Positions 31,498 to 34,786 of a stretch of 34,786 nucleotides of DNA are shown here, one piece after another (position 1 is the stretch's first letter; the number at the start of each line of letters is the position of its first letter). Source of the DNA: Kyrpidia sp. (GTDB lineage Bacteria; Bacillota; Bacilli; Kyrpidiales; Kyrpidiaceae); assembly GCA_029960885.1 (NCBI GenBank), contig JASBVV010000039.1, positions 1 to 34,786 on the forward strand. Reading direction: 5' to 3'. Position numbers and translations under genes: made by a program. The notes beneath the pieces are model-generated. The model was not told the origin of the DNA and did no database searches. It saw only the letters and a program-made list of their open reading frames with translations.

Positions 31498-32561
31498 CGG
31501 GCTGGCGGGGCGTGGATTCGTTTTTGGAGCTTTTGACGTTGGAGGGGCCCTCCGGCCACGAAGACGCGGTGGCCGCACGGCTCGCCGCATGGTTCCGGGC
31601 CGAGGGCCTGGAGGTCGAGCGGGATGCCCTGGGTAACCTGTTTGGCCGGTTGCCGGGAGAAGCGTCGTCCCCGGTGGTGCTGGTCACCGCCCACATGGAC
31701 GAAATCGGCCTGATCATTTCGGACATCGAGTCCGGCGGGTTTTTGCGGGTGGCGGCGATCGGCGGGGTCGATCCCCGCACGCTTCCCTCCGCCGAGGTGA
31801 CGGTCCACGGGCGCACGGCCCTGGCCGGGGTCGTGGGCAGCAAACCGCCGCATCTCAGCACCCCCGGGGAGAGGAAGCAGGCGGCGACCCTCGACCACCT
31901 GTTTGTGGACATCGGCCTGCCCGAAGCCGATGTCCGCAGGCTGGTGCGTCCCGGAGACGCCATCACCATCCGGCGAAAGCCCCTTCGCCTGCTCGGTGAG
32001 GTGGTGGCGGGAAAATCGGTGGACAATCGGGCGTCGGTGGCCGCGCTGTTCGAATGCATTCGGGATCTGGCCGCCCGCAGACCGGATGCGGGCGTGGTTT
32101 TTGCGGCGACCGTCCAGGAAGAAGTCGGGGTGCGGGGCGCGGGGACGGCGGCGTATCGAATCCGGCCGGATCTCGCCATCGCCGTGGATGTCTGCCACGC
32201 CCGGTCTCCCGGAGTCTCCGATGAGCGCACCCTGCGCATGGAAGGCGGGCCGGCCGTCCAGTTCGGTCCGAACATTCATCCCGCGCTATTCCGGTCGTTG
32301 ACCGAGACGGCCCGGGCCGCCGGGGTTCCCCATCAGGTGTTGGTGGGACAGGGCGCCACCGGCACCGATGCCCGGATCTTGCAAATCACCCGGGAGGGGG
32401 TGCCCACCGCCGCCCTGGGCATCCCCATCCGCTACATGCATACGTCGGTGGAAACGGTGAATTACGACGATATCCGGCGGACGGGAAGGCTGCTGGCCGA
32501 TTGGCTTCTCGGCCTCGATCGCGCTTTTGTGGAGGGATTGTCGTGCTTCTTCGACGTTTGA
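31494..32561 (+). CDS. M42-family metallopeptidase (first of two)
   Basis: Dinuclear-metal aminopeptidase of the PepA/FrvX/TET type, forming large cytosolic oligomers. 355 residues. Metal ligands and catalytic residues: His67 and Asp69 (TAHMDEIG), Asp177 (KSVDNRA), Glu209-Glu210 (VQEEVG), Asp232 (AVDV) and His316 (RYMHTSVE). GQGATGTDARILQ lines the active site. The ATG at 31494 has GGAGGGG 5 nt upstream and overlaps the SRAP stop. The next gene is a divergent paralogue overlapping by 19 bp. The N-terminal specificity cannot be read off. Confidence 0.94.
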   Translation: MTGWRGVDSFLELLTLEGPSGHEDAVAARLAAWFRAEGLEVERDALGNLFGRLPGEASSPVVLVTAHMDEIGLIISDIESGGFLRVAAIGGVDPRTLPSAEVTVHGRTALAGVVGSKPPHLSTPGERKQAATLDHLFVDIGLPEADVRRLVRPGDAITIRRKPLRLLGEVVAGKSVDNRASVAALFECIRDLAARRPDAGVVFAATVQEEVGVRGAGTAAYRIRPDLAIAVDVCHARSPGVSDERTLRMEGGPAVQFGPNIHPALFRSLTETARAAGVPHQVLVGQGATGTDARILQITREGVPTAALGIPIRYMHTSVETVNYDDIRRTGRLLADWLLGLDRAFVEGLSCFFDV

Positions 32562-33676
32562 GCGAGGCCGCCGGCCCATCCGGGTTCGAAGACGAGGTGA
32601 GACACGTTCTCATCGAGGAATTGCGCCCCTTCGCCCGGAAGATGTACACCGACGCCCTCGGCAATTTATTCGTGGAAACGGGCCCGCCCCATGGCGGGCC
32701 GCGGGTGATGCTCGCCGCCCACATGGACGAGGTGGCCCTGATGGTGGTCCGGATCGACGACGAAGGGACTCTTCGGTTCCGGCCCATCGGCGGTATCGAC
32801 GAGCGGGTGCTGGTCTCCAAACCCGTCCGGGTGGGAAAGGACCGCATCCCCGGGGTGATCGGTTCAAAGGCCGTCCATCTGCAAAAACCCGACGAGCGCA
32901 AACATCCTTTTACGATGGACGAACTGTACATCGACATCGGTGCGGCGGACGGGGAACAGGCCCGGGAATGGGTTCAAATCGGCGACTTCGCTGTGTTCGC
33001 GACGGATTATGAGGAGTTCGGGGAAAGAAAAGCCAAAGGGAAGGCGTTCGACGACCGGGTCGGCTGCGCCGTGCTGGCTGAGCTCGCCAAGCGATCGTTT
33101 CAGTTGCCCCTGGTGTTCGTTTTCACGGTGCAAGAAGAGATCGGCCTTCGGGGAGCCGGACCGGCGGCGTTCCGGATTAATCCCGACCTGGCCCTGGTGG
33201 TGGAAGGCACCCTTTGCTTCGACGTCCCGGACGCCCGGGAGGAAGATGCCGTCACGGTGCAGGGGCGCGGACCGGCGTTGACCCTCCTCGACCGGATGAC
33301 CATCGCCCCGGAGAAACTCGTCCGGTGGATGGCCGGGGTGGCCGGGGAGCGGGGAATTCCCTATCAGTGGCGGCGCTCCGGAGCGGGTGCCAACGACGCC
33401 GGGGCTATTCACGTGGCGCGCCGGGGAATCCTCACCGGCGCCGTGTCCGTACCGGTCCGGTACATCCACAGCCCGGTCCAGGTGGTGGATCTGGCCGACT
33501 ACACCAACACCATCGCCCTCCTCGAGGCGATTTTGCGGAGACTGGAAGAGCGGCCCTCGCTGATCGACCGGCTGCGGAAAAGGGAATCCCCCGGTGCTCC
33601 GGGTTCGGGCGCACCGGCTCCGGCCAGGCCGCGCCCCGACGTTCCCGGGCCGACCGAGCCGGGACCGGACGGATGA
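32543..33676 (+). CDS. M42-family metallopeptidase (second of two)
   Basis: Paralogue of the previous gene, 377 residues. Ligands: His60 and Asp62 (AAHMDEVA), Asp170 (KAFDDRVG), Glu198-Glu199 (VQEEIGLRGAG), Glu221 (VVEGTLCFD, Glu where the first copy has Asp) and His309 (RYIHSPVQ). SGAGANDAGAIH corresponds to GQGATGTDA in the first copy. The different metal ligand and pocket suggest different specificities and possibly a hetero-oligomer, as known for TET peptidases. A Pro/Ala/Gly tail of about 35 residues follows the domain. The GTG at 32543 has GGAGGG 6 nt upstream and lies inside the end of the previous gene. Confidence 0.93.
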   Translation: MLLRRLSEAAGPSGFEDEVRHVLIEELRPFARKMYTDALGNLFVETGPPHGGPRVMLAAHMDEVALMVVRIDDEGTLRFRPIGGIDERVLVSKPVRVGKDRIPGVIGSKAVHLQKPDERKHPFTMDELYIDIGAADGEQAREWVQIGDFAVFATDYEEFGERKAKGKAFDDRVGCAVLAELAKRSFQLPLVFVFTVQEEIGLRGAGPAAFRINPDLALVVEGTLCFDVPDAREEDAVTVQGRGPALTLLDRMTIAPEKLVRWMAGVAGERGIPYQWRRSGAGANDAGAIHVARRGILTGAVSVPVRYIHSPVQVVDLADYTNTIALLEAILRRLEERPSLIDRLRKRESPGAPGSGAPAPARPRPDVPGPTEPGPDG

Positions 33677-33868
33677 GTGGCGGAGAGATCGGCGCCGGAC
33701 GGCCTTCTTGCTCCGGGAATGACCCGTCCGGAACCCGAGTCAAGGAGCCCGGCACGGAAAGAATGCCATCGTTCATCCGGCCGTCAACGGCGGGTCACCT
33801 GGACCTTCGCTCCCCCTTGACCGCCCGTGCTCAGGCTGAATCGTCGTCACGAAGGGACATCGCCATAA

Positions 33869-33903
33869 GCCGGCGCCACGTGGGCTCGCCACGTGGCGCC
33901 GGC
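33869..33903. repeat. Perfect 15-bp inverted repeat (hairpin) in a 307-bp gene-free gap
   Basis: Left arm GCCGGCGCCACGTGG, loop GCTCG, right arm exactly complementary. The arms themselves contain the palindromes GCCGGC, GGCGCC and CCACGTGG. It lies between the convergent M42 and VanZ-like genes, where a two-way terminator would be expected, but no T-run follows on either strand. The rest of 33677-33983 contains nothing I can support as a gene or RNA. Confidence 0.85.
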
Positions 33904-33983
33904 AGACACAATCCGCCATCGCTTTCCGTCCTTGCAGGAGCCGGTCTCCCGTGCGTCCCTCGTGTACCCCGCACTGTTTTACC

Positions 33984-34511
33984 TCATGCTCCCGGCCTCC
34001 GGCCTTCCGAACGGATCTGTCCCGCAGATAGTCGCCGGTGGCGAAGCACAAACAGGGTCAGGGCGCTGACCGCGCTGTCCAGACCCGCGTCCCACAGGCG
34101 GCCGTCCCGCCCCACGACAAAGGATTGGTGGATCTCATCGACGAGGGCAAACAGAGCCACTCCGGTCCAGATCCGCCAAGATCTTCTCTTCTCCGGGTGA
34201 ACGCTGTGATAGGCAACATAGGTCAGGGCCGAATATCCGACGATGTGTCCGATCTTGTGAAGGACAAATTCCTTGGCCGTCCAGTACCGGTACCCGTCGT
34301 AGAACTCGCTGTGGGGATCAAAAAAATACCCCGGCGTCACATATCGGTAGACGGGCGGGTTGACCCACGTCGCGGGACTTTCCACCCGCAGGTTGGGTCT
34401 GTCGGAAAAATAGATGAGCAGAAGCGCGACCACCATCAGAACCACCCGGTAGCGCCCGATCCGCTTCCCGTCAGCCCGCCGCCCGTCTCCCGCGGAGCGC
34501 ACACTCCTCAT
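33984..34511 (-). CDS. VanZ-like membrane protein
   Basis: 175-residue integral membrane protein of the VanZ family, a group linked to low-level teicoplanin resistance in enterococci and otherwise of unknown function. It has a basic N terminus, a first helix (YRVVLMVVALLLIYFS), then an extracytoplasmic stretch with several Tyr residues, and family motifs KIGHIVGYSALTYVAY and VDEIHQSFVVGRDGRLWDAGLDSAVSAL. I chose the ATG at 34511 (GGGGGTGG upstream); the frame extends to 34622 without a site. It is alone, convergent with the M42 gene and downstream of the galE remnant. Confidence 0.88.
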   Translation of the reverse strand: MRSVRSAGDGRRADGKRIGRYRVVLMVVALLLIYFSDRPNLRVESPATWVNPPVYRYVTPGYFFDPHSEFYDGYRYWTAKEFVLHKIGHIVGYSALTYVAYHSVHPEKRRSWRIWTGVALFALVDEIHQSFVVGRDGRLWDAGLDSAVSALTLFVLRHRRLSAGQIRSEGRRPGA

Positions 34512-34566
34512 GGTCCACCCCCTCGGTCGGCCATCATCTATGCACACTTCCAGTATAGCCGCACAG

Positions 34567-34583
34567 CGAGGGGCATCCCCTCG
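34567..34583. repeat. Small hairpin CGAGGGG-CAT-CCCCTCG
   Basis: A perfect 7-bp stem with a 3-nt loop between the galE-like remnant and the VanZ-like gene. On the minus strand a possible -10 (TATACT, 34557-34552) follows it, without a recognisable -35. It may be a terminator stem of the interrupted upstream gene; there is no T-run. Confidence 0.35.
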
Positions 34584-34664
34584 TCTGGGAGAAATAATAC
34601 CGGCGCCCCAACGGCTGCGCACCCACCGTCATTCCCGGATTCCTGCTACTTCCCGCCGACGCCG

Positions 34665-34786
34665 CTACCAGACTGAAGCGAGGATGTCGCCATCGAAGAC
34701 CACCACGGGACGGCCTGCGTCCACCAACTTTTTCACCACATGGCTCCCGATGTATCCCGCACCGCCTGACACCAAAATCGCGCCTA
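34665..34786 (-). pseudogene. UDP-glucose 4-epimerase-like fragment, stopped after about 40 codons
   Basis: The frame entering from the right edge reads AILVSGGAGYIGSH, the NAD-binding N terminus of GalE-type extended SDRs, then VVKKLVDAGRPVVVFD, and then GDILASVW and a TAG stop (34667-34665). A functional epimerase needs about 330 residues, and the VanZ-like gene follows only about 150 bp later. After VVVFD the expected segment (NLS-G-R) is already missing, so the break is probably a rearrangement rather than a point mutation. The first codon lies just outside or at the edge of the window. Confidence 0.7.

Noticed and set aside
33677-33983. Group II intron or IS remnant
   Set aside because: The region has an odd hairpin, but no transposase, reverse-transcriptase or domain V-like sequence could be recognised.
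33773-34051. Minus-strand open frame of 92 codons through the hairpin
   Set aside because: It runs through the perfect inverted repeat and overlaps the VanZ-like gene in another frame; no start site or domain.

Overview
The window looks like chromosome of a GC-rich, endospore-forming, Gram-positive aerobe. Evidence: a GerA/GerC spore-germinant receptor locus, a CsaB cell-wall pyruvyltransferase (SLH-type S-layer anchoring), strong AGGAGG ribosome binding sites with many GTG/TTG starts, and high G+C. The best guess is Alicyclobacillaceae, Kyrpidia-like; this rests on gene content, not on a database match.

Layout. 1-4042 (minus): an amino-acid catabolic block with a CoA-acylating (methyl)malonate-semialdehyde dehydrogenase, alanine dehydrogenase and a class III aminotransferase cut by the left edge. 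Together they can turn beta-alanine or a related omega-amino acid into an acyl-CoA while recycling alanine to pyruvate. A tight DnaA-box cluster lies in the gap inside this block. 4215-5003 (plus): a coiled-coil protein of unknown function. 5146-7643 (minus): an acyl-CoA synthetase and an HSD10-like short-chain dehydrogenase (fatty-acid activation and oxidation). 7883-10710 (plus): gerA- and gerC-type genes without a gerB permease. 10779-11413 (minus): a vapBC toxin-antitoxin pair. 11554-15284 (minus): a MarR-controlled efflux operon with two tandem adaptor proteins and a DHA2-type MFS pump. 15262-16800 (minus): a FolC-like Mur ligase. 17068-19044 (plus): a nitrilase-family amidase and csaB.

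19092-29670 is a type IV pilus locus in two divergent arms. The left arm (minus) holds three minor-pilin-like proteins; the last has a C-terminal repeat of about 20 residues that predicts a beta-solenoid. The right arm (plus) is pilB, pilC, a major pilin, prepilin peptidase, pilM, pilN and pilO. There is no pilT. PilB carries an N-terminal MshEN domain with the exact two-motif arrangement that binds cyclic-di-GMP. Convergent with this operon is an EAL-domain c-di-GMP phosphodiesterase (29829-30591, minus). Its 5' end contains an uninterrupted run of 23 G. The good ribosome binding site and GTG start lie upstream of the run, but with 23 G the frame ends in a stop; 22 or 25 G would join it to the complete EAL domain. 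This looks like a phase-variable phosphodiesterase next to a c-di-GMP-responsive pilus motor, and is the most notable find in the window.

30781-33676 (plus): an overlapping three-gene unit of an SRAP-domain protein and two different M42 metallopeptidases. 33677-33983 has no gene but holds a perfect 15-bp hairpin. 33984-34511 (minus): a VanZ-like membrane protein. At the right edge is a galE-like reading frame that stops after about 40 codons and is probably a remnant.
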